DNA from: Phanerodontia chrysosporium
Lineage: Eukaryota > Basidiomycota > Agaricomycetes > Polyporales > Phanerochaetaceae
Reading direction: 5' to 3'
DNA length: 64,000 nucleotides
Assembly (NCBI GenBank): GCA_001910725.1
Contig: MJGA01000020.1
Coordinates: forward strand, 62,001-126,000
Shown here: positions 1-11,174 of the stretch, piece by piece
Layout: each line of letters begins with the position of its first letter
Numbering within the stretch: the stretch's first letter is position 1
Notes under the pieces: model-generated
Told to the model about the DNA's origin: nothing
The model's database searches: none
The model's input: only the letters and a program-made list of their open reading frames with translations
Position numbers and translations under genes: made by a program

Positions 1-1817
1 GCGGCATGCAGCGCAGCGACTGGTACAAGATCAACATCAGCGTCATGGAGATGATCGTCGAGTTGAAGTTCACGCAACACGCCGTCTTGTACGACATGCT
101 CCTCAGCACCGGGAACAAGGACATTGTTGAAGCTAGCCCAGTGAGTCATGTTCTCGTGTGCGCATTCCCCTGCGATGTTAATCGTTTCCTGCAGATCGAC
201 GCCTTCTGGGGCTACGGTCCCGATGGCAAGGGGCGAAACGAACTGGGCAAGATTCTAGTCCGCGTCAGAGACCGGCTCCGTGAAAACATGTTGAAGCAGG
301 GCACATGGTCGCGCCCGCAAAGCATGCAGCATTTTGAGGGCGGGTCGCAGAGCGCGTATGCAGGCGAAGGCGCGCTGGACTATCCTTCGGTTCGCCGCCC
401 ATCGACTTTTTCCGCTGAAAATCCTGACGATTTTCGTAGGTACCGCCCAAGTCTCCGTCTGAAAAGGCTCAGGGGCCGACCGTGAAGGCATCTCGTGGGT
501 CCGTGGTCTCTACGAAAGATATCATTCATAGGAGTGAGCATTTCTCCAAGTCGTGTAATTAAAGGACGACCTAACTCTCTCTTCACGTTGTAGCTAGCAC
601 TCCGGCTCCACGACCTGACTCTCCTATCGAGTTTTACGATAGAGGGAAGCCCTACTACGAGTACGTCTGTGTACCGCTACCCTCACATGTTACGCTAAAC
701 AATCCGCAGATTCACAAACTTCTCGGACCACCCTATCCTCTTCGAGGGCAAGAGTTACCCAACATCCGAGCATTGTGAGTGGAAAGCTATACGCCTGCCT
801 CCAGATACTTACAGTAGCTCTCCAGTATTCCAAGCGCACAAGTTCCTCGGCCACGCCCCCAATCATGCAGAGCACATACGCGTACAGCCCACGTCCAGAT
901 TGGCTCTACAGGAAGCAACGAATCTTCGGCAGCATCAGCGATCGGACTGGTTCAAAGTGAACATCAGTTGTATGGACTTCGTCCTCGAGCAGAAGTTCAC
1001 GCAGCATCCCCATCTGCGCGACTTGCTCCTCTCGACTGGCGACAAGGTGCTGGTCGAGGCCAGTCCCGTGAGTGTTTCCGGTCATGTCAATGTGGCGAGG
1101 CCCTGACGCCAGTGCCTCCCCGCCCAGATCGATGCGTTTTGGGGCTACGGCCAGGACGGCCGTGGGCGAAACGAGCTCGGGAAGGCGCTCATGCGGCTCA
1201 GGACCAAGTTCCGCGAGGAGGAGGCGCGCACAGCCGCAGCACCAGCACCAGCCGTGACCACAAGCAACGGCGGTGCTCTCGTGCAAGGCAACGACGAGCA
1301 TGCAAAGACAGCAGAGGAGGCGCGCGCGAAGACGCCGTCGCCGGCACACCGACGCCCTCTTCCCGTCCCGCCCCCGCCGTCGTCGCCCCCGCCGCCGCCA
1401 TCGCCCCCGGAGAAGGTGGCGGAACCAAAGCCCGCGCCGCCCACGAGCCCGAAGCCGCCGCCGAAGTCTGCGAACAGAGCGTCTGCGACGCCCATCGCGG
1501 ACAAGTTCGCGACGTCGCCGATGCTCGACGCGGCGTCACCTAAGCGTTCCGTGGCCTCGCCGCCTACGAAGCATGCGACACTTCCTGCCACGCCGGACAC
1601 GGCTCCTCCCTCAGGCAAACCCGCCGCCGCCGCGTCTGTGCAGTCTCCCGCAGGAGCACAGAGCGAGGCCCCGCCGTCGCCCGATCCCACTGCACGTGTA
1701 GGTGAGGACACTTCATCACGCGTTAACCTCCTGACTAACACTTTGGCAGAAACACAAGCGGTGGCCAAGTATCCTTACCTCGAAGCGGTAGATGGTGAAT
1801 GTCCGGGCCTGGCTTGA
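1..1817 (+). CDS. Tandem NADAR-domain protein, 5' end outside the window
   Basis: The sequence opens inside a NADAR domain (YbiA/COG3236-type fold; the family cleaves N-glycosidic bonds of riboflavin intermediates or removes ADP-ribose from guanine). Visible motifs are QRSDWYKIN, KFTQHAVLYDMLLSTG and, after a phase-0 intron (141-194), DAFWGYGPDGKGRNELGK. An intron at about 436-593 joins in frame to a second, complete NADAR domain (FYDRGKPYYE, then FTNFSDHPI, YPTSEH, FQAHKFL, DAFWGYGQDGRGRNELGK), so I model one two-domain protein. The second domain has introns inside the codon after YYE, after SEH and after EASP; all NADAR genes here share these positions. About 180 residues of Pro/Ala-rich, probably disordered tail follow, with a likely 48-nt in-frame intron near 1701-1748. 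Key residues look intact in both domains. The number of upstream domains is unknown. Confidence 0.8.
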
Positions 1818-2240
1818 TTCTCGTGTTTCGGTATTAGTGGTTGTTTTGCGGTTCCCGTTTTGGATGATTTTGTAAAATATTGTGCTTCTATCTGGAATAC
1901 CGTTTGTATCACACTCCTAGCGAATCTCGCAGAATGAACCTACTCTCGTATGAATGCGGTCAAAGAGGCGAAGACCTACGAAAGGATAGACGCCTTAGCC
2001 ACGTGAAGAAGGCGCTTGCCTAACTCTGACTGCGAGGAGCTGTAACTTGCCATCTCCGAACAGTCATCCTGGTGTGTAGTGGGTTTCGTTTTCCGACGCC
2101 TCGCAGACTTATGCGGAACCCTACAGTGAATTTTCCTACGTGTTTACTTGCTTGCAGCTAATTACTGCAGCGACATAAGCGAGCCAACGTCGGTCCAGCG
2201 ACCATGTCTTGAATTGCCTTCAGTACCACGTTGAAGGAGC
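1818..2240. other. Intergenic, no gene seen
   Basis: This is the 3' flank of the tandem NADAR gene. It is AT-richer than the coding parts, has no convincing open frame, and ends at the first SINE copy. Confidence 0.5.
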
Positions 2241-2416
2241 CGCTTCAGTTCGCTGGTGACCCAGCCAAGGAATTATCTAAGACCGGGTAACCTACGGTTA
2301 GACGCTGACCTACGATTGACCTGCAGGAAAAACCGGGAAATATGATTAAAAAGGCGTACGCGACGGGTTCGAAAATACAAAATTGTAATTCCAACGCAGT
2401 AACCGAGTGAGCTACA
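2241..2416 (-). repeat. tRNA-derived SINE, minus-strand copy
   Basis: Read on the minus strand, the unit starts with an A-box-like GTAGCTCACTCGGTTA. It continues through a B-box-like TTCGAACCC and ends in a tail containing CCTACGGTT in complement and TTAGATAATTCCTTGGCTGG. The same head-to-tail order and the same tail occur in plus orientation at 3271-3478. A tRNA-like head with pol III boxes joined to an unrelated conserved tail is the layout of a SINE. Boundaries are approximate, and no target-site duplication could be assigned with confidence. Confidence 0.65.
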
Positions 2417-3270
2417 GGGGTATAGTATGCAGGCGTAGAATAAATAATATGTACGTTCTTATCGCTCCGATTAGCGTCGGCTACCATATGACGTCATTAT
2501 CAGGGCAACAGGCACGTCGAACATTCCCTCTGGTTCCAATTCGCAGACGCAAACTACCTATGGGGTCGTGGAGGCAAGCCTCTCGCGCGCTATACTACTG
2601 ACACCGTTACGCCCCGTTCTCATTTACGATTCTCGCTCTCAAGCAGCGGTGGTTGGGTGCCACCCGTTCTCTCGAGTGTTTTCGTTGTCTGTTAGAATTT
2701 AGAGTTCGGGCGCAGGTAACTGGCTCGACGCGATTCGATTCTCGACGCTGCGGGCCCTCCGGCCCTCCTTATATACATGTAATTACTACGAGAAATTTCT
2801 GAGAAAAACGAATAAAAATGCGAAAGATATTCCGCCGTTAGTCAGCAATGACATAACGGGGACGGTTTCGTCGACGGCAGCACCGTTCGACCTCTCGCGC
2901 GCTGACTCAGCGCGGGGCGCATGTCGCGCGTCGCACCCGAAAACCAACATTGTCCATCTACTGCACCCAGATGGACACCATCTTCTCTCACTTATATCTT
3001 GTCCGCGCTGTTCCGCGGTGTGAGTGCACAATGGGGTAGACATGGACTCAACTTCAGCCGCTGGAGGCGGAGTGATGGCGGGCATGATGGCGGGAGTGAT
3101 GGCGGCTGCGCCACAAAGACAAGGGGGAGCGCCCAGCGGCCCTTGAGGGAAAGCGCTGAGGGCAGCAGCGCAGGTCAGCGCAGGTCAGCGCCTACGAAGG
3201 GTGGATGTTGCGTGGTGGCTTGGTGTCGCGAGTGGTGTGATATGTAGTTTACACAACCAGGTCTGTAAGC
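2417..3270. other. Intergenic, between two SINE copies
   Basis: There is no recognisable gene. The stretch includes a short run of imperfect GATGGCGGG units near 3073-3106 and a duplicated CAGGTCAGCG near 3170-3190, plus a TATATA near 2770 with no clear start codon attached. Confidence 0.45.
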
Positions 3271-3478
3271 TTAGGTAGCTCAACGGTTACCCAGCTCATT
3301 GGTTTCGTGGATGCTCTGGGTTCGAACCCGTGTCGTTTCACATTTTTGGGGGATTTGTCATCAATTCCCCCCAAAAAATAAATATTGCACGGGCGCTAAA
3401 CGGTAGGTCAACCGTAGGTAAAGGCCCTTAGATAATTCCTTGGCTGGGTCACCCAGCAACTGAAGCTTCTGGTTGAAG
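3271..3478 (+). repeat. tRNA-derived SINE, plus-strand copy
   Basis: The head carries an A-box-like GTAGCTCAACGGTTA and a perfect B box, GGTTCGAACCC. The tail has AACCGTAGGT and then TTAGATAATTCCTTGGCTGG, matching the tail of the inverted copy at 2241-2416. The head does not close into a good acceptor stem, so I call a SINE and not a functional tRNA. It lies about 360 bases upstream of the membrane-protein gene. Confidence 0.65.
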
Positions 3479-3833
3479 CTAAAGTGAATGTCATTAGCCG
3501 TCATCTCTCGGGAGCTAGGGTAAGCTATAACTCACTGTCTTGCGACTTGGCGACCTTATCTGGGGATACAAGCCCGTAAGTGCTGGCATTCCACTGCACG
3601 AGACCCGCTGAGGAATGGTGTCCAAACACGTCCCATGCCTCTGTCGTCTGCTGATTCAATTGGACCCTTTCCTGACATCTTTGATAGCGAATCCTCGTGT
3701 AACGGGCATGCTAGAAGATCTTCGTGCATCACTCTGCTTCTAACTCTAGTTTCTTGCGCAGGGCTTCTGATACCCCCAGCTTCTGAGCTCTTGCTCTTTC
3801 GACCACACTCTCCCTCCTGTTCGTGGCTGCTAG
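3479..3833. other. Upstream region and unresolved first exon of the DUF6535-like gene
   Basis: An ATG at 3635 opens a frame that could be the first exon of the next gene. I could not find a donor whose phase matches the exon beginning near 3834, so the true 5' exon remains unassigned. Confidence 0.35.
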
Positions 3834-6800
3834 GACGTGAACCCAACCGATGGACAGCGACAAGAATCAACCGAAGCCATTGGCGCATGTGAGCATAAAC
3901 GATCAGACTTTTCTCCTATGCTAAAGCCCCTGCAGGTCGAAGACGATCTAACACACACAAATGTATCCAATATTTGGCAGAGAATGGTCAAGACTGTGCG
4001 GGATGTAGATATGCAAAAGGTGACAGACACGAAAGAGGACCTTGACACCCTTCTCGTCTTCGTACGTGTTATCCCTGTTTTCTGATATAACAAGCTAATG
4101 TCCGATAATTGGCCAGGCTGGACTGTTCTCTGCGGTTGTCACAACCTTCGTAGTTGAGAGCTATTCCAGCCTTCAACGTGACAATAGCGACGAGATTGTG
4201 TTTCTCCTGCGCCAGAGCCTCGCGCAGAATTACACGTTCAGCGATGGCATCCTCCGTCCTGTGGTCCCCTTTCCTACTGACCCACCTTTTGAGGTCCCCC
4301 TGTGGGTGCTTCGTGTCAACGGGCTTTGGTTTGCGAGTCTCATCGTCAGCCTTTCCACTGCATCCTTTGGCATGCTCGTGAAGCAGTGGTTGATTGAGTA
4401 CCTTGCTATGGAACAATGGATCTCGCCGCAAGAACAGCTGCGCGCACGCCAGTACCGACACCCCGGGCTCAAGGACTGGAAAGTCTTTGAGATCGCTGCA
4501 ATGCTCCCTCTCCTGCTGCACATATCCCTTGGTCTGTTCTTCCTAGGTCTCTGCCTATACACTGCCGCCGCAAACGAGACCCTAGGTCGTTCTACATTCC
4601 CCCTGGTCGCTGGATGGGCATTCTTCGCTTTGCTGACCGTATTCGCTCCCCTCGCCTCCCCTCGGTGCCCTTATAAGATTACCCTCCTGAAGAATGCACT
4701 GCGGCTTGGCCGACGCTATATCGCATTTTATCTACGAGGACCGGTTACGCTTTTGGCCCGCATGGCTTCGGACTGGTTTATCACCCCACTCCTTGGCTTG
4801 TCCTCGATCATCACCTTTCTCATTATCAAACCCCTTTCATTGATTCTCTCCTGCATGCGGTACATCGTCTTCATGCTCTGCACCTTTGCCCTGTCTTTCC
4901 TGGTAGCGTGCGGGGAGTTTACGGAAGCCATGATGGAGAACCCCCTCTGCATGTGGCCGTTTTTCCTGACGTTTTTGCCACTTGTTCCCCTTGGCCACGT
5001 CATCGCCTTGCCCGCCATAATCCCCTACGCCCGTAACACTGCCGGACTAGGTGATGAAGAAGATGAGACCATGCAACAACCTCTGAAAGCACACCAACTA
5101 CTGCTCTCTGTCGACGAACTGATTATCAACGACGGTCCCATCCTTGAGACTATGACCAAAGTTCTCACCCAGACTCATGATCCTTCCATCGGCCCCTTTG
5201 TCATTGGTTGCATACGACACCGTATCCCTACAGCAGAAAGGGACAGCAAAATTCCTGATCCTGATGGACGTGTCCGTGGCTTGCTAGACTTGCGCGCGCT
5301 TTCGAACAGTGCATGGGAACTTCTCGCAGAGTTGGCAGCAGACAGCTTGGCCGCGACTCTACCCCATACTGTATATCCTATCGATGTTCAGCCAGGGTCC
5401 AGTAATCTTTGGATGGCTAACACCGCTGCAGTGCTCCTCTGCAACTCGGGAAAGCCTATGCCTGAGCGTACAAGCCTGTTCCTCAATCGTCCAACCATAC
5501 TCGCCAAGTTGCTCCTTCTTGTAGGCAACCTCTTTCCTTATTGGCCCCCTTTCAACGTCCTTGACACCATTTGGGCTGTGCTCATGGCGTCGCAGACCGG
5601 GTACAAGGTCAACTCACCCAGGAGCTGGGACAGACTCATTCTCCTCGGCGGCTCTGAACTCGATGTCGTCCAACAGGCTGCTATCACAATTCTTCTTGCG
5701 ACCATCTCGGGTCCAAATGGAAGCGATAGCAGTACAGAAGACGTAGAACTTGACAAGGAATATAAACTGGTCGTCACCGAAGCAACAATGATGCTTCTGT
5801 CCATACTCGGCCTGTTGTCGCCCAACTCTGGTACCATAAACGAGGAAGTCAACATACGTCTGTCACGATTCGACCTGACTGGGCGCAACATTTCGACAAC
5901 CGCGAATGACCTTGAGCTGGTCCCACACAGATACAACCCCCCCTCCTCACTGCTTCTTGTCGCAGTCGGGTCGTCTCATTCTCTCATCTCCGGTGCTCTT
6001 ACTCTGTACCAGACCGTCATAGCCGGCGACATCTATAGCCGCGTTCCTTTTTGGAGATGGATAGAAGGCAAGGAGGATGCGGTACTCTTGTCTTCTGACC
6101 TCATGCCTGTTACAAGCGACCTGTGGAACTTCGTTATCGTATGCGCTCCCATTGTCGTTACAGGCGGGGATGGCGAACTCTTCAGCCAAGACTATATCAG
6201 GCTCTCTCTCGCTTTGCTGCGACCAGGACTTCCGCGTGCTCTCGGGAGAGATAATCCCGTAGGCGACTTTGAGGCATTGGCGTCGATGCTAGCAAGTGCG
6301 GTAGACCATAGCAAGGTTCCCGCAGATACTAGTGGCCGTTCACAAGATGGCTCAGGGACCTCCATTCGCGACTTCGCAATTCGCGCTCAGCGAAGACTAC
6401 TGCACAATCTTCGCGATGTCCCAAGCGTGCTCACAAGTGTTCTTGATCGTCTGGCGTTGACCACGACAGGAAATGAGGAGCCTCTCCAGCGACGGGTGTT
6501 TAGGGGCGGGCGTCAGAGGAGGAGGCAAAGTGTCCTTCCAGAGGATGCTCGCCGTCTCGAGGAAGGCCTCGTACAGAGCGAGCCACCTGCAGTTGATGCG
6601 ATGCGAGACGCCACGTATAGCGCCGCTGGTCACCGTTCAGCCTCTTCAGCAAACTTGGCACCTTCCGCAGCCTCGCCTACATGCCACGATAACGCCCCGG
6701 ATGGCCCGCGCAACACTGAGGTTCCCCGGTCTCACTCGCAGTGTTCCCTTGCACCTCGCACCGATGCCGACCTTGTACCACATACTGAGTCTACAGATCG

Positions 6801-7125
6801 TGCAGCTACACCGGATTCTGACACCTCATACGAGTTTTACGAGGCGCTGGATCCACATCATAGTGCGCCGACTCATGGCGAAGACGTCGTGGCATCGCCA
6901 GTTAATCACATTCCACGGGCCGAGAGCTCGCCGACAAACATCTCGTCGTTTCATACCGCTCATACTGTAAGCAATGTCGTACAGCTCACATCCACACTGA
7001 CATCTTATGGGAGAGTGTTCATTAGGCACTTCAACGAAGTCGTTCAGTGCCGGACGCGCGTCTGGCCGCGGGTGACAGGCCTGCAGCACTCGCCAGCTGC
7101 CGGAGACGCAATACCTTCCAGCTAG
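3834..7125 (+). CDS. Multi-pass membrane protein, DUF6535-like N-terminal domain
   Basis: The coding sequence runs from an exon at about 3834-4061, across a GTACGT...CCAG intron (4062-4116), into one exon of about 1000 codons ending at 7125. At the junction the protein reads DTLLVF/AGLFSAVVTTFVVES, the pattern I associate with the fungal DUF6535 domain. Hydrophobic helices follow (LWFASLIVSLSTASFGML; MLPLLLHISLGLFFLGLCLY; VAGWAFFALLTVFAPLA), with two more clusters around 4780-4910 and 4950-5030. After these comes a long soluble, helix-rich part and a Ser/Pro/His-rich tail. Function is unknown; such proteins are numerous in Agaricomycetes and vary between strains. The first exon is not certain, and the start given is an exon boundary. 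Confidence 0.7.
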
Positions 7126-7583
7126 GAGACTCCGGACACATCATTTTAGATCCTTCGAACGTCACAATGCTCTCATCGTCCTCCAACGTCCGGCCCACTG
7201 CGTACAACGGTGGATCAATGTCGCCTTTGCGTCCTGTTGAGGATAAATAAACAATGAGCGCGATGTAATAATCCATTATCTTTCAATACGTTGACTGATC
7301 AGAGATACTACAAGACACGATGTGTAGAAACAACAACTGTTTCGTTCGTCTGCACTTCGCTCCTGGAATTGCGCCCTCATGAAAAATCTGCTCACGGAGA
7401 ATACTTGTCATGCGTATTCTGCGAATCACGCCTTTGCATTACGGAGAAGGTCGATAGCCTCTCTCCAGACATTGCTGATAGCCTTTCGATGAGAAACAAC
7501 AATGCCGATGAGTAAGGATACACTCACAGATTGGCAGTGACAAACCCCGATAAAACGTCTCCCAGCCACCCGAACCCCAGGAG
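7126..7583. other. Intergenic between convergent genes
   Basis: This stretch holds the 3' flanks of the DUF6535-like gene and the minus-strand secreted/TM gene. No open frame is worth calling. Confidence 0.5.
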
Positions 7584-8420
7584 TTATGGTTGCTTGCATA
7601 AACACCACATAAGACCTATCAGCCCGAAGATCCCTACGTTCAGGGATATGGCGATTATGTTCTGCGTCCTTTTGCTGAGCAAGCTGAACGGGTCAAGGGG
7701 CGCGTCCGTTGATTTGGCCAGCACTATGTTGGTCGGTGATGAAGTGCTTGAGGCGGTGACTCCTACTCGTACAGGGGCGCTTTCGTTGAGATAGCTGAGC
7801 TCCTTTGCTCTGACTAGACTGAAGATGTCTGTGTCCGGTATGTCGACGTACGCCCAGGACGGAACAGCGGTGCGGTTAGGTATGTGAAGAGGGAATCCTG
7901 TCGCTGTTATTGCACTCTCGGGACAGGTTCTTGAGTAGCTTGACCATCTGTAGCTCCCAGTCTGAGTATAAAAGCAGTGTACGCCGTGTTTGCGCATACT
8001 CACGATGTCAACTCGCCGCCCTGACATAGCGCGCAGACGCTGAGTATGTTGTAGAATACGACGCTACAGGTACACTGGTCCGGATTGACGGGCTGTGTGT
8101 AGTAGCGCAGGGATTCGCGTATTGCGGGAATGCGAGCAGCTGTGGATACGTGTTAGCGTCCCGTCCTTACAGGAAATACGGGAAGGGCGTACAGGCAGCA
8201 TCCGATATGCAAGCACTGCGGAGCAGGGACGCGATGAGACAAACATCTTGGCCGAGGTGGTTGCCAGCCTAAGAGACGTTCGAAGGATTTAAGGTATGAG
8301 ATGGCATAGAGAGCCCACCCAACGAAATTCTGAAGAGCAAGTCGCGACGGCCGTTTGGGACGACGCGCCGCGAGCAAGCCAAAGGTACGAGCAAACGGCT
8401 CCGAGGAGTGTTACGCCCAT
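7584..8420 (-). CDS. Secreted cysteine-rich domain with a single C-terminal membrane helix
   Basis: On the minus strand an ATG at 8420 opens a signal-peptide-like segment (GVTLLGAVCSYLWLARG). Downstream exons read HLGQDVCLIASLLRSAC, then NPDQCTCSVVFYNILSVCAL followed by CQGG, then a segment containing PSWAYVDI. The protein ends with a hydrophobic helix (NIIAISLNVGIFGLIGLMW) and a very short cytoplasmic tail. The order (signal peptide, LGQxxC, CxC, CxxC, WAY, one transmembrane helix) matches a family common in Agaricomycetes whose function I do not know. Several short introns were joined by eye, including GTAAGG and GTGAGT donors, so exon edges may be off. A type I surface protein is the simplest reading. 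Confidence 0.6.
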
Positions 8421-9089
8421 TTCTTGCTCGTCTACAGTAGTGAGACGTATTGGGTGTGGATAGACTTGTGCCTTGCTTTGTCTACCTAGAGGCCCTGGTT
8501 GAGCATGTATCAAAGAACCAAGAGAAGGACTACGTACCATTCCATGCTCAGCGACCTTGGCCTCGTGACCTCTCAATTGTACCAAATGCTGGGCTCGAGG
8601 TGTGACACATGTCGCGAGTTAGATACCTCAGGGTTCTTTGTGCACGAAAAATGAGAAGTTCCGCGACATGAACTGATGGGCAGAGGCAACGCTCGCAATG
8701 CTTGCCAGGTCGCGTATGCGCCAGCCGGATCAGGCGCATCACCAGCGCTAACGGACCCTCGCACCAGGCAAGTACTTTGTCTCGTAGCTGCTTACGACGA
8801 TCATACGTTGACCCTCAGGCCTCAGGCCTCAACTTCGCATCGCATGTCTTCCCCTGCTTTCGCTCCGGTAAGCATCCGGTGACAGAGCTGTGCGTACATT
8901 ACGGCGGGCGGTTCTATCCTGAATCTACAATTACCAGCAGAGTTTGCCGTGACTGCAGACTCGGACACTTACGAAGTGGACCAGCAGTGCGCTCCTAGGG
9001 CTATTCTCGTCACACGGACATTCATCAGATGCTATCGATGGCTACACGAGGCAGACGCACGTCCGCTACACTCACTCCCCAGCGCCCGC
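8421..9089. other. Divergent upstream region
   Basis: This stretch separates the minus-strand secreted/TM gene from the first PARP gene. It contains one-and-a-half copies of the GGCGCATCA unit near 8727-8742 and a duplicated CCTCAGG near 8815-8828. No gene is seen. Confidence 0.4.
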
Positions 9090-10744
9090 ATGATTTCAGC
9101 CTACATCTGTGCACATCCAGGCTGTTCCTCTCCAGTCTGGGTTGACAGGAACGGCAGGCCGTCACAATATTGTTTGCTCTCACACATGAAACTACTATCT
9201 CGTCGCTCCCCATCCCAGTTGTGCAAGGTACGGGATAGCCTCTTGGAGCGGAGTCTCTCGCTGACGGCACCTTCTCGCAGCACTGCCATGCAAGGCCTGT
9301 CTACGTGGAGCCGGGCAAAGGCCAGTGCTCGTCCAGCAGTGCTGGTCTTTCTTCAGACTCACTGTGTACAGTTCACGACTTTTGTGGTCGGACATGCGCC
9401 AATGCACACCTTCAGAGCGGGGGCGGCGGGTTAACTCGACCGTGCGTCTCATTTTCCTATGCAAAAGCCGCATTGCTCTGAGCAGCTTGCCAGTGCCAAA
9501 TCTAGATCGGACATGTGTTTGTTGTGAGTCCGTTCGTCCCTTCCTGCCCTTTTGAACTTTGCCCACACTTGGCAGATGTGGACAACACCCAAGGGCCCTA
9601 GTCGGCGGGACGCCCAGCGATTTCTGTTCAGTCAGATGCAGAGAAGATGTGTTCAGTGCTGGCAAGCTGTAGTCCCCTCTTGCCCTTCGGTGGTTGTCTC
9701 ACCTGTCCCAGCTCCGGCGATACTCGAAGTCCCGAGTTCTCAAGAGGAATTTCGCAGTGCGGGTGTCCAGTCCATCTCCCCTCCCGCGCAATATGTCTGA
9801 CTACATTTCTAGTTGCTGCGCAGTTCAAGGATCAATGGAAGAATGCAACTAGTCTCCCAAGTGTCGTCGCAGTAAGCCAACTCACCAGAATCATCGAAGG
9901 GCGCCAGGACGCTGACTTACGAACAGGTATACAAGATTTACAGTCACCCGAATCACATGAAGAACTTTCTGGCGTACAAGTGCGCACCCATAATCCTCAT
10001 ACTTCACCTTAAGCTGAGCCTGGTCCAGAGCTGCTGTAGGTAATTCTCGGAGGCGCTGGCACGGAACGACGCGCAGCTGCACCATCGGAGACAACCCTCG
10101 CAACACGGGATTCTGCGCGAAGCCAGACTGTTGGATATGCAGCATTCTACAGGTACGAATGGGCGTGCATCTCTTGTATGACCGCCAGTCTGACGTCCCC
10201 ACAGAACTCATTCCAATTGGTCAAGGCGGGGCAGAACACGGGTCTCCGTCACGGACGCTTTGGCATGGGTATATATACATCGGCGACGTCCTCGAAGGTA
10301 GGTCTAGATGTTATGTCCCGCGCCACGTCGATCTTACGCACTCGGGCAGTCGAATGACTATATCAGGGAACAAGGCGGCTCGAGCTACAAGGCGATGCTT
10401 TTGAACGAGGTCATCATGGGCAAAGCGTACAAACTGCCTTTCAACAATACCTCGCTCACTCAGGTGAGCATGTTGCTCTGGTAGCGAAGTCTGCTTCGCT
10501 TATCATATACTCTGCAGCCCCCTCCCGGATACGACTCTGTTGTTGGCGAGCCCGGTCTCGCTTTGAACGACGACGAGGCTATTGGTGAGCTCATGCTATC
10601 ATTATGTCTTTCTGCTCAACGACTGACCAATATACAGTATATCGAGTGAGTCTGTTGCGTTCGTGCTCCTACTCGAGCGCAGTACTGATTCTAGCTCAGA
10701 ACGAAGCGATCCGTCCGCTCTACCTGGTCATCTTCGCGCCCTAG
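9090..10744 (+). CDS. PARP-type ADP-ribosyltransferase with N-terminal zinc fingers (copy A)
   Basis: The N-terminus carries three cysteine motifs: finger 1 CAHPGCSSPVWV...YCLLSH (C-x4-C...C-x3-H); finger 2 HCHARPVYVEPG...HDFCGRTCAN; finger 3 MCLLCGQ...SDFCSVRC. A short linker (APAILEVPSSQEEFR) leads to a PARP catalytic domain. Its NAD-binding His is in RWHGTTRSC, the Tyr in GMGIYTSATSSK, and the Glu in NDDEAIVY, so the H-Y-E triad typical of poly-ADP-ribosylating PARPs is present. The domain also holds a C-x4-C-x2-C cluster (GFCAKPDCWICSIL). The last introns isolate an 8-nt micro-exon just after the catalytic Glu codon. Two introns appear to use GC donors (near 9321 and 9659). D1 follows on the same strand after about 430 bases. 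The target is unknown. Confidence 0.85.
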
Positions 10745-11174
10745 TGCTGTCAATCACGTCCTGTAAGGCATCCCGGCGCGTTTTATGTCTCACGATATTT
10801 GTACGGAGTATCAAGCGGGCTCTTGGTACGACGCTTCTATGTAGCTTAACCCTGACCACCTATTATCATCCTAATGTTTTGGACTTTCTGATCACTTTAA
10901 CGACTGACAGCTAGAGTTGTCTGCAGTGCGAGCGAGGGAGTGACTCGAGAAGCCCCATAGCCAAGCACAGTACGGAGTCCCTTCGTGTCGCCCGTATGCA
11001 TTGCAAATCGAAGGTCTAGAACTGGCCCGGACACGATACCCACACGAGGCGAAGGACGCAGACTTCGAGACTTCGCCCATCGATACAATCAAGGAGTCCG
11101 CGCGAACGAAGGTCGGTAGGAGCCATTGCTCACGGTTTCAGCCTTGTATCCCCTGTCTCCAGCAACCATCCACA
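10745..11174. other. Intergenic between PARP-A and the helical-bundle-NADAR gene D1
   Basis: About 430 bases that must hold the PARP-A terminator and the D1 promoter. I see no clear TATA box and no additional gene. Confidence 0.4.

Noticed and set aside
1145..1768. 207-codon minus-strand Gly/Ala-rich open frame
   Set aside because: Shadow of the Pro/Ala-rich tail of the left-end NADAR gene.
3271..3345. Possible functional tRNA gene
   Set aside because: The B box is perfect, but the acceptor and anticodon stems do not pair, and the sequence continues into a tail shared with another copy, so it is a SINE head.
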